Below, one piece after another: positions 11,420-22,502 of a stretch of DNA of 64,000 bases. The DNA is from Hexactinellida sp. DTS-2022 (lineage: Eukaryota; Porifera; Hexactinellida). The stretch is from positions 3,844,001 through 3,908,000 of the forward strand of contig JAPNXP010000014.1 in assembly GCA_028753945.1 (NCBI GenBank), given 5' to 3'. A model generated the notes under the pieces. That model ran no database searches and was not told where the DNA came from. It was given only the letters and a program-made list of their open reading frames with translations. Within the stretch, counting starts at the first letter, position 1. Every line of letters begins with the position of its first letter. A program made the position numbers and the translations under genes.

Positions 11420-12299
11420 CGGCAGATATGTTTTCCATTCTGTGCTGACTTCAGAGAAATCATTCTTTCTTGGACGAAGTCTGTCCCATCCAAGCTCACA
11501 GCTGGTAGGTCACTTGCATACTGAGTTACTAGAGTTTGAACAGATTCGTTACCATAAGAAGTCTTGTCAACTGGCACCTTTCTTGGATCAAAAATACTAA
11601 ATGAACCAACAATGTCAGAACTAGAAAATCGGTTTGAGATATTTTCCTTCAAAAGAGAAACGAATGGTGCGCATATATTGTGTTGAAATGTAGATATGTC
11701 CATTGAGGTGATTTTTGTTTCGATTTCTTGCTCTATATTTTCAATATCTTCATTAAGTTCTGATACCCAATATGCTGCTGGTAGCAAGGTGTCATTTAAT
11801 GAAGTTAAAGTAGCGTCAACCAGGTGACAAACAACTGACAAATCTAGGCTTTGTGTCTGAAGAGCCCTACTTAGCTTGGCTAGTTGTGGTAGCACGTAGT
11901 CAAGGAGATAGATTGCTGTCACGGTTAATTTTTTGCAAAGTATTTTCTTGAGACCTAAAGCTTCAGGTTCATGGGAGTAAGTGTATATGTGATCAAGACA
12001 AACGACGATAGCACTATAGCTCTTTTCACAGCTTGTACACACCTCTCATGGGCGAGCCAGCGTGTGTCTGATGGCTTGACAATTTTTAGCTCGGGTAGAT
12101 CAAGGACTTTTTGTACTTCTTTTAGAGACTCTGCACGCTTTGGAGAGTAGTAAAAAAACTTCCACAATGTTGTCAATGTGACGTAAACATGTTCAATACC
12201 ACTAGTTGGAGTTTGTGGCAGTAGCAATGAACAAACAAAGCGTGTGGGGAATGTCTTTTCATTCTGACCTTTTCCCAGAGAATGTGGCTGCACCATCAA
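11392..12299 (-). pseudogene. hAT transposase middle region
   Basis: Two overlapping frames carry one protein. The 12299-11955 frame holds HVYVTLTTLWKFFYYSPKRA and LPELKIVKPSDTRWLAHERC, the conserved DTRW block. The 12042-11392 frame continues from the same DTRW region through CTSCEKSYSAIVVCLDHIYT into the long helical insertion domain of hAT transposases. A 1-base shift near 12040 separates them. The insertion domain precedes the last catalytic Glu and the dimerisation domain. Confidence 0.75.
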
Positions 12300-12680
12300 A
12301 ACCCATACCTATTAGCTTACTCACTGGTATGTTTTTCTTCTTGAGACAATCCATCAGTTGCAAACAGAGTATTTTATAAGGATTAAAAAAAAGTTTTTTA
12401 ATGTTTTCGTGGAATAAAAAAATGGATTTTCGGTAGAAATGGAATCTTGAAATGGATATCAGACGATAAAAACTCACTATTCAAGGGAGTAAATAAATGA
12501 AAATAGGAATAAAAAAATGGGCCAGGAATAAAAAAATGGGCCAGGAATAAAAAAATGGGCTTATAATATACCCTGGTTGCAAATGAATGTTTTCAGCACC
12601 AGCATTCTTCAGAGGCACTATTTCGATAAAATGTTCTGTAGCTTCGCTATCTTCTATCCAGCGGCAATAAATGGAAAGTT
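12259..12680 (-). pseudogene. hAT transposase catalytic N-part (DUF4371-like), interrupted
   Basis: Two coding pieces flank a non-coding insert. The upstream piece at about 12585-12680 reads RWIEDSEATEHFIEIVPL. The downstream piece at about 12260-12370 reads LMDCLKKKNIPVSKLIGMGF followed by DGAATFSGK, which includes the conserved D of the first RNase H-like strand pair. The 170-200 bp between them is not coding and carries a 19-bp triplicate repeat. It could be a decayed intron or a small insertion. Confidence 0.65.
12505..12561. repeat. Three 19-bp tandem units inside the hAT gene
   Basis: The unit AGGAATAAAAAAATGGGCC starts at 12505, 12524 and 12543 with exact repetition. It lies in the non-coding insert that splits the transposase. 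Confidence 0.85.
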
Positions 12681-12683
12681 ATT

Positions 12684-13412
12684 CTATGGTTGAAACATCC
12701 TTGCATTCATCAGCCATGATAGAATAGTACGGTGCCTGACGGAGTCGCTTTTTATCAGTATTTCTTCTACCCAGGTCCCAATAGCATCAAGAAACTCAAC
12801 AACAGCTATCGTTGATGTATACTGTGCATTCTTCCCAGCAGTTTCTGATAATATTTTAAGACCCTCTCCACCACAAGCAACCACTAAGTCAACCAAATTG
12901 GCAAAGTTGGTTGCATGAGCAATGTGATTTCGGAATAAAAAGTGAGTACAGCGAATTGGCGACTTGATAGCTGTCCTGTTTTTCTGTCTCTCACTTTGTG
13001 AAATAACCTGAAACTGCTCAATGATTGTTCCAGTAGTCTGCACTTGGTGTGCTGCAAGACATGCATGACGGTGTTGTTTACTCGTGGAATGCTCTCTCAT
13101 CTTTTTTAAGGCATTTTTCCAAGTTTTGAAAGGTTTGGTAATCCACGCTCCTCCAATTTGACCTTTGGGCTGTCCAAGTTTTTTACACACTTTACAAAAT
13201 GCACCTTGAGAAAACTCATCGAATTCTAGCCAAGGGAAATCTTCCCATTTCTTCAGGTAGCATCTCACTTCCACTTTAGCTCGGCTCTCTTCACTGCAGT
13301 GCTTCTTTGAAGGACCTGATTCCACGATGTTTTCGTAAGAATCACTGTTACTTCTCTGAGTAGCTTCACTGATCGCGGAGGATTGACTTGAGAAAAAATC
13401 CCGAATTGACAT
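12684..13412 (-). pseudogene. hAT transposase N-terminal part with TTF-type zinc finger
   Basis: The ATG at 13412 (MSIRDFFSSQSS) is a plausible start. Residues 50-120 contain the TTF-type zinc-finger pattern: WEDFPWLEFDEF, AFCKVCKKLGQ, FKTWKNALKKMREH and SKQHRHAC. This DNA-binding finger heads ZMYM1-like hAT transposases. Residues 125-220 show the next conserved block (RNHIAHATNFANLVDLVVACGG and NAQYTSTIAVVEFLDAIG). The frame ends at 12684, but IMADECKDVSTIE in another frame shows that the gene continues across a 1-base shift near 12720. Confidence 0.8.
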
Positions 13413-13800
13413 TGCTATAGAGGCTATCAGATATTAGATTTGTGAATTAATCACTCTGAGAACAGGCTACTTATATCTAGTATATAATCTAATAATGGCA
13501 AATTGATTTAAATATGCACTGCCAGTAATACTAAATGACAGAATAAATTACATAAATGTTCATGAATGTTTTTGATAATTATTGCTAAAACACCACGAAG
13601 CCACCACATAAGCATAAAGCATTTTTGTTTCACAGATTGCGCAAGATGCGTTCTCAGAGACCCTAAATCTGAATTTTCCTGGGGCATGATGCTACCAGAC
13701 CTTACAGCATGCTTCCGCGCGAGGTCACATTCTCGCCATCCCTTATTCCTGAAAACCATGATTTTGCCACCCCTTGAGTCAATGTCTAAATGAAACCCTG

Positions 13801-14309
13801 GTTGTTTTAAGCGTGCTTAGTCTTAATACTGTTCTGATTTTAGAGAATTGTGCTCCAGAAAATTATTTTTCCAATGCGGGTTTTTCGAGGACCTTCGCGG
13901 GTCAGCGGGTTTCGATGCTCAAATGCGGATCGGACCCGCCCAGGGCGGATCACTTGGGAGCTATGCCATAGCCAGCGCCAGGTGATGGGTACCAGTTTGA
14001 AAACTACACAAATGAAGTACCTTGAATTTCTTGGGAGGGTACGAATCAATATTATTGCGAAATTTGGCCGCAATTCTCACGCCTAAAGGTGAAAAGTGCT
14101 AACTAATTCACATTACTGGTTATTGGCGAGAAAAATAAAAAAAATTGGAAAAATTGGGCAAAATGCTCGCAGGACCTCAGGAACTAGCATATCAATCGGT
14201 GCTAATCTGATCACAGGTGACAACTTCAGAGTGTCACTTGAGACAAATACTGTTTGGTGTAGGTATGCAAAAACAAGAAATTCGTTAATTATTTTGTATT
14301 TCGCTAGGG
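13801..14309. other. Non-coding stretch with GC-rich CGGGT segment
   Basis: 13870-13990 is GC-rich (GCGGGTCAGCGGGTTTCG, GCGGATCGGACCCGCCC) against an AT-rich background, which suggests a remnant of an unclassified repeat. No gene is seen. Confidence 0.4.
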
Positions 14310-16364
14310 CAGGGTGGGGTTGGCTAACCGATCTGAGGCAACGGTTACAATTCGATTACTCGCCACGGTTAACCGGTTAACCGCCCATCCTACTCAATAC
14401 AATAAATCCTTTATACAAATTTGATTATACTACAGAATAAGACTCGGGTGTATAAAGTATTACTGCATAAGTATATTAACTGATACATTTCGTGCTTTAG
14501 GCAAATTTAAATCAATGTTGTCCAATAAAATTTATTAAGTGGAGATGAAAAAAATCCAAAATTGCACCCTGTGCCGACGCATGTTCCTTTGGTGGCACTA
14601 TATTTTGTTGGTTGTTTATTGATAGTGCCTCCAAAGGAACATGCTGTCGGCGCAGGCTGCAATTTTGGATTTTTTTTCGCCAAGTCATCAACGCCCAAGG
14701 TGTGAAGAAGCATTTGTTAATTGGTCCGAGTCACAAGGAACGGTAGATAAATTTGAAGTTTGTTTCTATCTTAAGGTTAAATTACGGCAGATTCATGTAA
14801 AAAAACACATAAATTTCGTTTTGAAGTAAGATGTTTAATTTTCACATATATAATAGAAGACATTATAGCTATATCGAAACTGAAAACGAAATCGAATTAT
14901 TTTGAATAAATTCGATTTTATGGGGCGTGCAGTTTTATGGTAATACAAAAGTCCCATAGGGGGATTTCTTCAGACTCCACCTGATAAGTGTGTCGATCTC
15001 AAGATCATTATTAGCTAAAGACATATTATGTGCGATATATCACATAGATCATCGTTATATGCTGTAGGTGACTGGTTTAGAATTTTGATTTGACCTAAAT
15101 AAAAAAAGTTGCGACCTTTTGAACTAAAGAAATCATTAAAAAGGTCATGTTTTTTTTGAGATATTTGATAAAATGTTTGAAAAATAATTTCAGAGTCATA
15201 ATTCAAAAATGTAAACCGACTACCAACTCCGTACGCTTATAATCTTTCAATATTGATTCTGATAACAAACATTGATGGCCGCATTGCCAAATTACACTAT
15301 AATATCGACCACCACTTTTTGAAATCGCCCTATGGGAGATTTGTATTAGCCAAATATTGAAACCGACAAAAAATAAAAAGTATAATATATTGAGACATTT
15401 TCTTTTTTGTTTATTGCTTTGTATCGTACCTTGATCTATTTCTAACAATTACAGATTAATACAAGAGATTTCATTCCCGTGGGGTAATTTAACCTTAAAC
15501 CATCTTGAGTTTGATGCCATTCATTCATTATGTATTGATAATAAATTATATTATTAGTTATTTATATTAGCATTGTTATCCACGGTTGAGTTGAATTAAG
15601 TCAACAAATTCCTTATATTATATTATTTTATTTAATCCATTGTATGGTAAATTACATAGAAGCCAGCTGCAATTTATAAGTTAAATCAATTTAATTATCG
15701 CAAGTTGAATCAATAGAGTAAGATTTAACAAGTTAAATCAATATAATTATTACAAGTTGAAACAATGGAATTAGATTTAACAGTTATACTGAAACTGAAG
15801 TGTGAGTAAACAAAGAAATTTCAACCCCCATTTATGGCAGAAATAAAACTCTTTATTGAAAGTTTTCTTCTCCCATCAGACGCAGAATTTTATGGTGAAT
15901 CCAAATGTGAAATAAAATTTGGGGGTTTAGTAAAACATATTTTGTGTTATGGACCAGACAAATTTTGAAAGGTGTTAAAGATGTGTCAAAAATTTCTTAA
16001 TCAAAAATCGTAACCCCAGGTGCAAATTAGACGGTACCATCGCACCTACATGCCAAGTTTAAGCCCATCAACTATAAAGCTCTGGCCAGGGCACCGTCTA
16101 CGGAGAAAAAAAAAATAATAATAAAAATAATAAAGGCAGTGATTCCAATACTGGGCCACTATACTATAGTATAGTCGGCACAGTAAAAATGGATCAGGAC
16201 TACATATTCTGATAAAATTCAATAATTTTTTATACTTTATACATTAATTTCCCAATAACTATGCTGTTATTCAACAGACCGGCTAACTGGTTAATAAAAT
16301 CTCTAACCGTTAACCGATGTCAGCAACGGTTAACCGGTTAACCGGTTAACCGAATCCAGCCTTG
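14310..16364. mobile_element. R-A: 2-kb non-autonomous hAT-like element, best copy
   Basis: The left end CAGGGTGGGGTTGGCTAACCG and the inverted right end CAAGGCTGGATTCGGTTAACCG form a TIR. The flanks are CGCTAGGG at the left and GGCTAGGG at the right, a 7-of-8 TSD. The element is non-coding. It contains GGTTAACC repeats at both ends, a long hairpin at 14548-14679, and the GGCCACTATACTATAGTATAG palindrome near 16160. Related copies recur at 28.5-29.7, 31.5-32.9, 38.1, 44.9-46.8 and 55.07-55.28 kb. Confidence 0.75.
14548..14679. repeat. Long hairpin of the R-A family
   Basis: AAAATCCAAAATTGCA...CCGACGCATGTTCCTTTGG pairs with CCAAAGGAACATGCTGTCGG...TGCAATTTTGGATTTT around a short loop (stem of about 60 bp). 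Copies lie at 45073-45197 and, in part, at 32805-32855 and 38085-38175. Confidence 0.85.
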
Positions 16365-16370
16365 GCTAGG

Positions 16371-16425
16371 GAAATAAATTTTAGGTCATACCCATCCCGG
16401 GAGGGTATGACCTAAAATTTATTTC
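16371..16425. repeat. 55-bp near-perfect palindrome
   Basis: GAAATAAATTTTAGGTCATA pairs with TATGACCTAAAATTTATTTC around CCCATCCCGGGAGGG. It lies just outside the R-A element. Function unknown. Confidence 0.8.
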
Positions 16426-16454
16426 TCATGACGTCACCTATTGGCTAGTTCAGG

Positions 16455-16790
16455 GTTTTTTTAAGTTTAATCGAATTACAATCCTTGATTACAAGTTTCT
16501 CAAATGGAATGTCTCGTTTATATAGCAGGATACGCAGTCTACTCTACTTTAAGAACGGGGAGAGAGGTGCCAATCAACAGGGCACTAGCCCAGGGTTTTT
16601 TAAGGCCGATCTTGGTATAAATTTTGCACAAATATTTTTGGAGTTATACCAAGATTGGGGACGGCGGCGGCCGCTGCAGTGTTGAGTAACACCATATAGT
16701 ACTATATAATACAGATGGGAAAGCAGCCGACCAACGAATAAAATAGAGAGGCCAGTTTCTGATTTTCACTCTAATACGTTATATGCTTAG
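16455..16790 (+). repeat. P-element-derived repeat carrying a transposase C-terminus fragment (copy 1)
   Basis: This block of about 330 bp is repeated at 30690-31030 with few differences. From the ATG at 16504 it encodes MECLVYIAGYAVYSTLRT, which resembles the C-terminal IAGY block of the P transposase in this window (SLSFIAGYSTHQYLK). It ends with AGAGGCCAGTTTCTGATTTTC, a subterminal motif of the palindromic CATGGCCTAC MITEs. It also holds a GCCGATCTTGGTATAA...TTATACCAAGATTGG inverted repeat and a NotI-like GCGGCCGC run. Confidence 0.6.
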
Positions 16791-18530
16791 AATTGTTGTG
16801 AATTTGACTTAATAATAGGGTATGGCACAGTGGGAATTTAGGTGGAAATATGATAAAATTATCATTATCTTGAAACTTGAATCGGTGCTTACCACTGAAT
16901 TCAGAATATCAAATAACCTAGTAATGCATTATTTCATTCCGATCTAAGAAATATTTTGGTTGTTATGACTATTCAAAGTATTAGATTTTTGACAATCGGA
17001 ATTTCTATTTTGCGGTTATAGAAAGTTACTAATGCTTCATTGCAGATTTTGAGAATGACTTCTCTTTTGAATATTCTGATATACATGGATTAATTAGATA
17101 TATTAGATATCATAATAACAGTTGAGTAAAAATTGATTATGGGATGTGGCTAACGGAAAATATACGATTCGGACAATATATTCTTGCTTTGTCCCCTCCT
17201 TCAAGGTGATGGGAATATCGTGTCCAGGCTCACGCGGGTTTTTTGTGTTTTTAATATAAAGTAGACATATTTAACTTCAATATAAACCAAATTCCAGATT
17301 CGCTAAATTTTGCCCACAGATATATTCCTTTAATATTAATAAATTTATTGAGATAAGTGATTCAAGTAAAATTATACTCCTTCAATTAAAATTATTTCTT
17401 GTGCATAACAAGGAAGCTTTAGAATTTCTTAATTCGAATCCAGTGAGTTATGGATTACAATGAATTAGAATCTGACTAATATCAAACAATTCTGTGTCAA
17501 TTTGATGAATTAAAGTTTAGCAGGGAGCTGAACTGTCGGCAAATTAGTGGAAACATACTTTTTACATACTGAGATCTCGACAATATTGTCAAAACTGGGT
17601 TCTACTAGCTCTAAAACCAAGGTGATCTAATATTCTTATAAAATAGTTTCTAAATGCGCGAAAAGGCGCGACGTGGGTAACTTAATAACTTTGAGCCATA
17701 TATATTAGGATTTTTGAACAAATATACCTTGTTCAAGAAATATAATCAATAATCATGGGTGAACAATAAAAAATTTGTTAACAAACCTAAAGTATAATTT
17801 ATGATAGAATTAACGTGAATTGTCTAGAACTACGTTTATGTGAATACATACATCATTTTTTATATTCCCATTCAGTTTGCAGCTACCGATAACCTATATG
17901 TCAATAATACTTCATTAGAGTCTATCTAGCATAGTTTTCCTATTTTCACTTACACCCCTGAAAATTCCCACTGTGTATGGTAAATCCATTAGTAGTATTT
18001 ATGAGATTCTCAGAACTGCGCTTTAGGCGCCATTTAATGATGACTATACAAATAAAAGATTTCAATGAAGCATAATTTATTATAATGATAATAAACACAA
18101 ACAATTAGTCAGGTAGTCTACGTTACTTGGCCTTAAATGAATCAACTTGAGACTTTCTAGCAGTATTACTGACTTCATTGGAAAGTCCTTTAAGATAAAG
18201 ATTCGGGCAATAATATACGAGTCGCAACAGATCTTTAAGAGGATCACTATCATAATTGTGAATGATGTTTCGACAATAGTTGGGCAAATTTGTTACATAT
18301 CCAAGTTGCGAATTTTAGAACCTTTTGAATTCGATATATAATCTGGAAGAGGAATAGGGAATCCTTCAAAATTAAGCTTCACATGTAAAGCAGAACTGAT
18401 ATTTATACACTCCATAACTGTAACTACACCTGATTGTATTTCAATCCGATAAATAGTAAGATTTGTTTCAGTAGAAAGAATAAAAAAGTCTCTATACTCG
18501 ATCGCTGATTTTATGCGGCGTAAGATATCA
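16790..18530. other. Non-coding stretch with two interspersed-repeat fragments
   Basis: No gene is supported. 17645-17820 matches 50200-50370 directly (TGCGCGAAAAGGCGCGAC through TTAACAAACCTAAA). 17985-18045 (GAGATTCTCAGAACTGCG...TTAGGCGCCATTTAATGATGA) is a fragment of the P-type MITE arm also seen at 31075-31140. Confidence 0.5.
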
Positions 18531-18537
18531 TGTAAAC

Positions 18538-18604
18538 CAGTGTTTCTCAAAGTGGGCCATAGAGCGCCCCGGGGGGCGCTGAAAGGTTGTTGGGGGGCGG
18601 CCAT
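18538..18604. repeat. Isolated hAT-type terminus with GC-rich hairpin
   Basis: CAGTGTTTCTCAAAGTGGGC at 18538 is a classic hAT-like end, followed by GAGCGCCCCGGGGGGCGCTG, a strong hairpin, and a G-rich tract. No right partner was found. Confidence 0.5.
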
Positions 18605-18683
18605 GCAGCAAGGGGCTCTACGGGGTTTTAGAACGCGAAACAGAAATATAACCTAATGTCAAAACCAGACTGGACCATGGGTC

Positions 18684-18860
18684 GATGGGTCATGGGTCAT
18701 GGGTCATGGGTCATGGGTCATGGGTCATGGGTCATGGGTCATGGGTCATGGGTCATGGGTCATGGGTCATGGGTCATGGGTCATGGGTCATGGGTCATGG
18801 GTCATGGGTCATGGGTCATGGGTCATGGGTCATGGGTCATGGGTCATGGGTCATGGGTCA
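18684..18860. repeat. (GGGTCAT)n heptamer array, about 25 copies
   Basis: Uninterrupted exact heptamers, ending in GGGTCACGGCTCCGTGACCC, a small inverted repeat. The motif is the same as the TIR's CCATGGGTC. Confidence 0.95.
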
Positions 18861-19142
18861 CGGCTCCGTGACCCATGACCCATTTGGAATTTCAATGTCA
18901 TCTTCAGTTAAAATACGTTTCACTCATCATCATCATCATTATTATTATAACATTGATGTGCATTGAAATACTAAACATATTCGACATTGCAACTAGGTTT
19001 GTTGAGGTATTTAAAGGGATATTATTCTGTTATTCTGTTAATGTTACATTATAGTATTTAGATATTTAAAATTGTTTGATGGGTCAATGGGTCATGGGTC
19101 AGAAATGGGATGGGTAATGGGTCACCAATGTTGACCCATGGT

Positions 19143-19287
19143 CATAGGCGTCGTAAATCGCCCGGGTGCCCGGAAATGTCCGGGCGGGCCGAAGGGATTG
19201 TCCCCATGCTACTAACACTATACTCCGAGTTTACCCGGAATTTCCGGGCGGCCCGATGGATTGACCTTTGCATTTACGATGCCTATG
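19143..19287. mobile_element. 145-bp GC-rich MITE with perfect 8-bp TSD
   Basis: The TIR is CATAGGCRTCGTAAAT at both ends; the TSD is CCCATGGT at 19135-19142 and 19288-19295. The interior holds CCGGGTGCCCGGAAATGTCC-type palindromic G+C-rich repeats. It is inserted in the (GGGTCAT)n MITE. Confidence 0.9.
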
Positions 19288-20123
19288 CCCATGGTCCACT
19301 CTGATCAAAACAGCGGTAACATATTTTTAGATATTAATTAGCAATAAGTCTAGCCATGGCCTACTTAATATACGGCTATATATGTCGCCGAGAGGGCCAT
19401 AAAACAAAGAGGCCAGAGTCTAACCTTCATTCTAGGATAAACTATGCCTCCTATTGTTGTTATTTGGGTTGTATATAGGGTAATCAACTATTGCGAGTCC
19501 ATTAGAACCACTTTTGAGAATCTCAGATTTGTGGTTAAGCTATTTAAGCGCCATTTAATGATGACAGTAACAATTCTTGGTAAAATGCATATTTTTTTCA
19601 AATATCATGAATTTCATTTTCTTGCTACTTTTAATAATTTTATAATAGGAATACTAAAATAGGGATATATTTCATACCCAAAAGGCTACTAAATCACAAA
19701 ATGGCAACATTCTAAAAAAAAATTAAATTATAAAACAACCACATGCTAAAATACAAGTATTATCCGAATTACTAATTACTATTTTCGTCTATAAAACGTA
19801 TATAATTGCTGGTTTATATATATTCATTCTCATTATATATTCGGAAATTGTATTCTAAGTATATTAGCAAATTATTTTCATTTTCTTGTAGTTCTTTAGA
19901 CTCGAACAGTAAATTTTGTATATTTGTGGTGTCATCATTAAATGGCGCCTAAATAGCTTAACGACAAATCTGAGATTCTAAAAAGTGGTTCTAATGGACT
20001 CGCAATGGTTGATTACCCCATATACAACCCAAATAACAACAGTAGGAGGCATAGTTTATCCTAGAATGAAAATAGAAACTGGCCTCTTTGTTTTATGGCC
20101 TTCTCGGCGACATATATAGCCGT

Positions 20124-21416
20124 TAGTCCAGCAATATAGTGAAAGATTGTGCATTTTCGAGATAAAAGTACCAAATTTTGCACAATTGTAGTATTATAGG
20201 TTCTGATCAACTTCAGCTATGGCACATAGCAGAATTTTTGGAAGAACAAATTTTTCAAGGGGGCAAAAATTGGTGCCCAATCGAATCGCCGGCAGTATAA
20301 ATAAAGGATAGCTCATTCAAATGCATTCTTAACGACTTTATATTGTCAGATTCGTGTTCAGCACTTAATTTCCAGCATTTTGTTAGGTATATTGACTATA
20401 TTTGGTGAGAATATTTTTTCTTTTTCCATAGCTACGGTAAGAATGTGATAAACATTCCGATCTCCCAATTTGGAGTAACCATATCGAGTGACCCTTTGTT
20501 TTTCTCGGACATGCGTACTGAGTGCGAATATACTATTAGAAACACTCTAAATATTAATTGTCAAGCCAAAAGTATGCATTTATCATATCCTGCTATTTTG
20601 ATTCGCCATTCGAGGGTATTAATATAAAATGTGAGCATGAGGAAATTGATACTCCAATAATAATAATATACTATTCAACAACAAATCCAAATGTCAGATA
20701 TATCACAAAAGTTAACCTAGCCGGCGATCCTCCCCCTAGCTACTGGCCTGACACAAGGACGAATAAATGGGGAAGCATGTGCATTGCACTATCGAACTAT
20801 GGCCGGTCCAAGCCTGCCTAGAAGTAGTACAAGTACAAAGACATGTTCTTAACGACTTTATAATGTCAGATTCGTGCTCAACACTTAATTTCCAGCAACC
20901 TCTACTTTAGATCTTGGATAAATCTTGGCTTTTGAGCTGGAATATAATAAATGCATACTTTTGGCTTGACAATTAATATTTAGAGTGTTTCTAATAGTAT
21001 ATTCGCACTCAGTACGCATGTCCGAGAAAAACAAGGGGTCACTCGATATGGTTACTCCAAATTGGGAGATCGGAATGTTTATCACATTCTTACCGTAGCT
21101 ATGGAAAACGAAAAAATATTATCACCAAATATTGTCAATATACCTAACAAAATGCTGGAAATTAAGTGCTGAACACGAATCTGACAATATAAAGTCGTTA
21201 AGAATGCATTTGAATGAGTTATCCTCTATTTATACTGCCGGCGATTCGATTGGGCACCAATTCTTGACCCCTAGAAAAATTTGTTCTTCCAAAAATTCTG
21301 CTATGTGCTATAGCTGAAGTTGATCAGTACCTATAATACTACAATTGTGCAAAATTTGGTACTTTTATCTCGAAAATGCACAATTCGACCTTTTCCTGCA
21401 CCATATTGCTGGACTA
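20124..21416. mobile_element. Foldback element with 470-bp arms and 355-bp spacer
   Basis: The ends TAGTCCAGCAATAT are inverted; arms run 20124-20590 and 20945-21416. The flanking CGT at both sides (20121-20123, 21417-21419), compared with the intact GCCGTATATT of related elements, gives a 3-bp TSD. The arms are mostly identical. The central spacer does not match the arms and holds an open frame (see separate entry). Confidence 0.8.
20600..20821 (+). other. Spacer open frame in foldback, possible captured gene fragment
   Basis: The frame reads SPFEGINIKCEHEEIDTPII then NPNVRYITKVNLAGDPPPSY and ends at TAG near 20821. The composition (PPPSYWPDTRTNKWG) is less repeat-like than the neighbouring DNA, and codons are mixed rather than A/T-only. 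I do not recognise the protein. Foldback and MULE elements can capture host exons, so this is a candidate transduplicated exon; chance is not excluded. Confidence 0.25.
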
Positions 21417-21502
21417 CGTATATTAAGTAGGCCATGGTCTAGCAAAACTTCAAGGATCAACCATTAACAGTGTCAATTACTATTGTATTGGTGATTATTA
21501 GC

Positions 21503-21890
21503 TAGGGCTGAAACGAATATTCGAAATGTATCGAACGAAATTTTTTTCTAAACGAATGAAAATTCGAATATTCGTTCGTTTGGATGACTAAGCATTAAAT
21601 CAATTTCTAGAGACAAAATACACTGTAAAATAGGTTTTTGATAATGTTACATGGTATAATAATAGTTGCAAGTCTATTATGCACAAGTTAACTAATAATC
21701 AGCTAGTTTAAGTGGGAATTTATATTTACAATATCTCTAAGCAATACAAAAGTCTTGTTGTTGTCCAAAATTAGTCAACGAATATCCGTTTCAATCTAAT
21801 ATTCGTCCAAACGAATATTCGTTTGCAAACGAACGAATATTCGTTCAATCATTTAGAACGAATATTCGGTACCTATATTCGTTTCAGCTA
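21503..21890. mobile_element. AACGAATATTCG-cored MITE
   Basis: Inverted ends GCTGAAACGAATAT and ATATTCGTTTCAGC enclose degenerate CGAATATTCG units at both sides. Flanking AGCTAGGGCTG (21500) and AGCTAGAGCTG (21887) are 10-of-11 direct repeats. The core motif continues the terminal repeat, as in other MITEs here. Confidence 0.6.
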
Positions 21891-22317
21891 GAGCTGTACC
21901 GGATTAGAGATTCTCTACTCCGGCCGGATCCGGATATCCGGTGCTCAATTATCCAGTTATCCGGCTAAATATGTATTTGACAAATGATACCATAATATCA
22001 CATCAAGAACAAGTTCTGCTTATTCTTGATTATTTGACATATACTAAGCTTGTATTTTTTTGGGGAGGCTTCTAAAATAATTTATGTGATTCCACAATTG
22101 ATGCAGTATATGAATATACTTTCAATCGCATTCACCTTTGGTAAATAAGATCTTTTCAATGACATATTTATTTTCGATTCTTATATATTTTTTGTGATCG
22201 CTTTTCCTATTACCTTGAAAGGTTGCATTTTTTATCAATCCCAGCATGAGTGAAATTTTACATTTTTCTCACTATCTAAGAACGATTGTTTCAGAGCACT
22301 CTGTAATGAATGTGATG

Positions 22318-22502
22318 CAGGGTTTCATCTAGGCGTACGCGACGCGCCTACAGGCGCGTAATTTTGGAAAGAAATTTTTCTAGGCGCGTGAAATTCGAGA
22401 GATGCACCCATAGACGTAATACAAATTGAGTATTTTAGGCGCGTGTGAGCGAGCTCAAATTTAATCTAGGCGTGCATAAAATTTTGCCTAGATGAAAGCC
22501 TG
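22318..22502. mobile_element. 185-bp hAT MITE with perfect 8-bp TSD
   Basis: The ends are CAGGGTTTCATCTAGGC and, inverted, CAGGCTTTCATCTAGGC; TSD ATGTGATG at 22310-22317 and 22503-22510. Subterminal GGCGCGT motifs repeat in both orientations. The TIR resembles that of the autonomous hAT at 10939-13800 (CAGGGTTTCATTTAG). A decayed relative lies at 26050-26185. Confidence 0.92.

Larger units (their letters stand above)
10939..13800 (-). mobile_element. hAT transposon (TTF-zinc-finger/ZMYM1-like group), decayed
   Basis: The left end reads CAGGGCTTCATTTAGGGG and the inverted right end CAGGGTTTCATTTAGACA, a short hAT-type TIR with subterminal AGGGATGGCGAG at both sides. The gene lies on the minus strand. 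No clean 8-bp TSD remains; both flanks contain GTTGT. The total of 2,862 bp fits an autonomous hAT. Its termini resemble those of the 185-bp MITE at 22318-22502. Confidence 0.8.
18666..19303. mobile_element. hAT-like MITE with (GGGTCAT)n core
   Basis: The ends CAGACTGGACCATGGGTC and, inverted, CAGAGTGGACCATGGGTC form an 18-bp TIR. The flanks GTCAAAAC (18658-18665) and ATCAAAAC (19304-19311) form a 7-of-8 TSD. The terminal repeat leads directly into about 25 exact copies of the heptamer GGGTCAT (18684-18860). A smaller MITE is nested at 19143-19287. The open frames across the heptamer (MGHGSWV repeats) are not genes. Confidence 0.85.
19355..21436. mobile_element. P-type palindromic MITE, copy 1, with a nested foldback
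   Basis: The ends are CATGGCCTACTTAATATACG in inverted orientation, and the flanks GTCTAGC (19348-19354 and 21437-21443) are a perfect 7-bp TSD. Arms of about 200 bp (19355-19560 and 19930-20123) fold on each other. The right terminus is split by the foldback element 20124-21416, which sits within the last 25 bp. The ends resemble those of the P element at 39067 (CATAGCCTGCTATACATAAG). Confidence 0.85.

Noticed and set aside
18656-18966. Open frames encoding (MGHGSWV)n
   Set aside because: They are translations of an exact heptamer microsatellite (GGGTCAT) inside a MITE; open in several frames, with no gene context.
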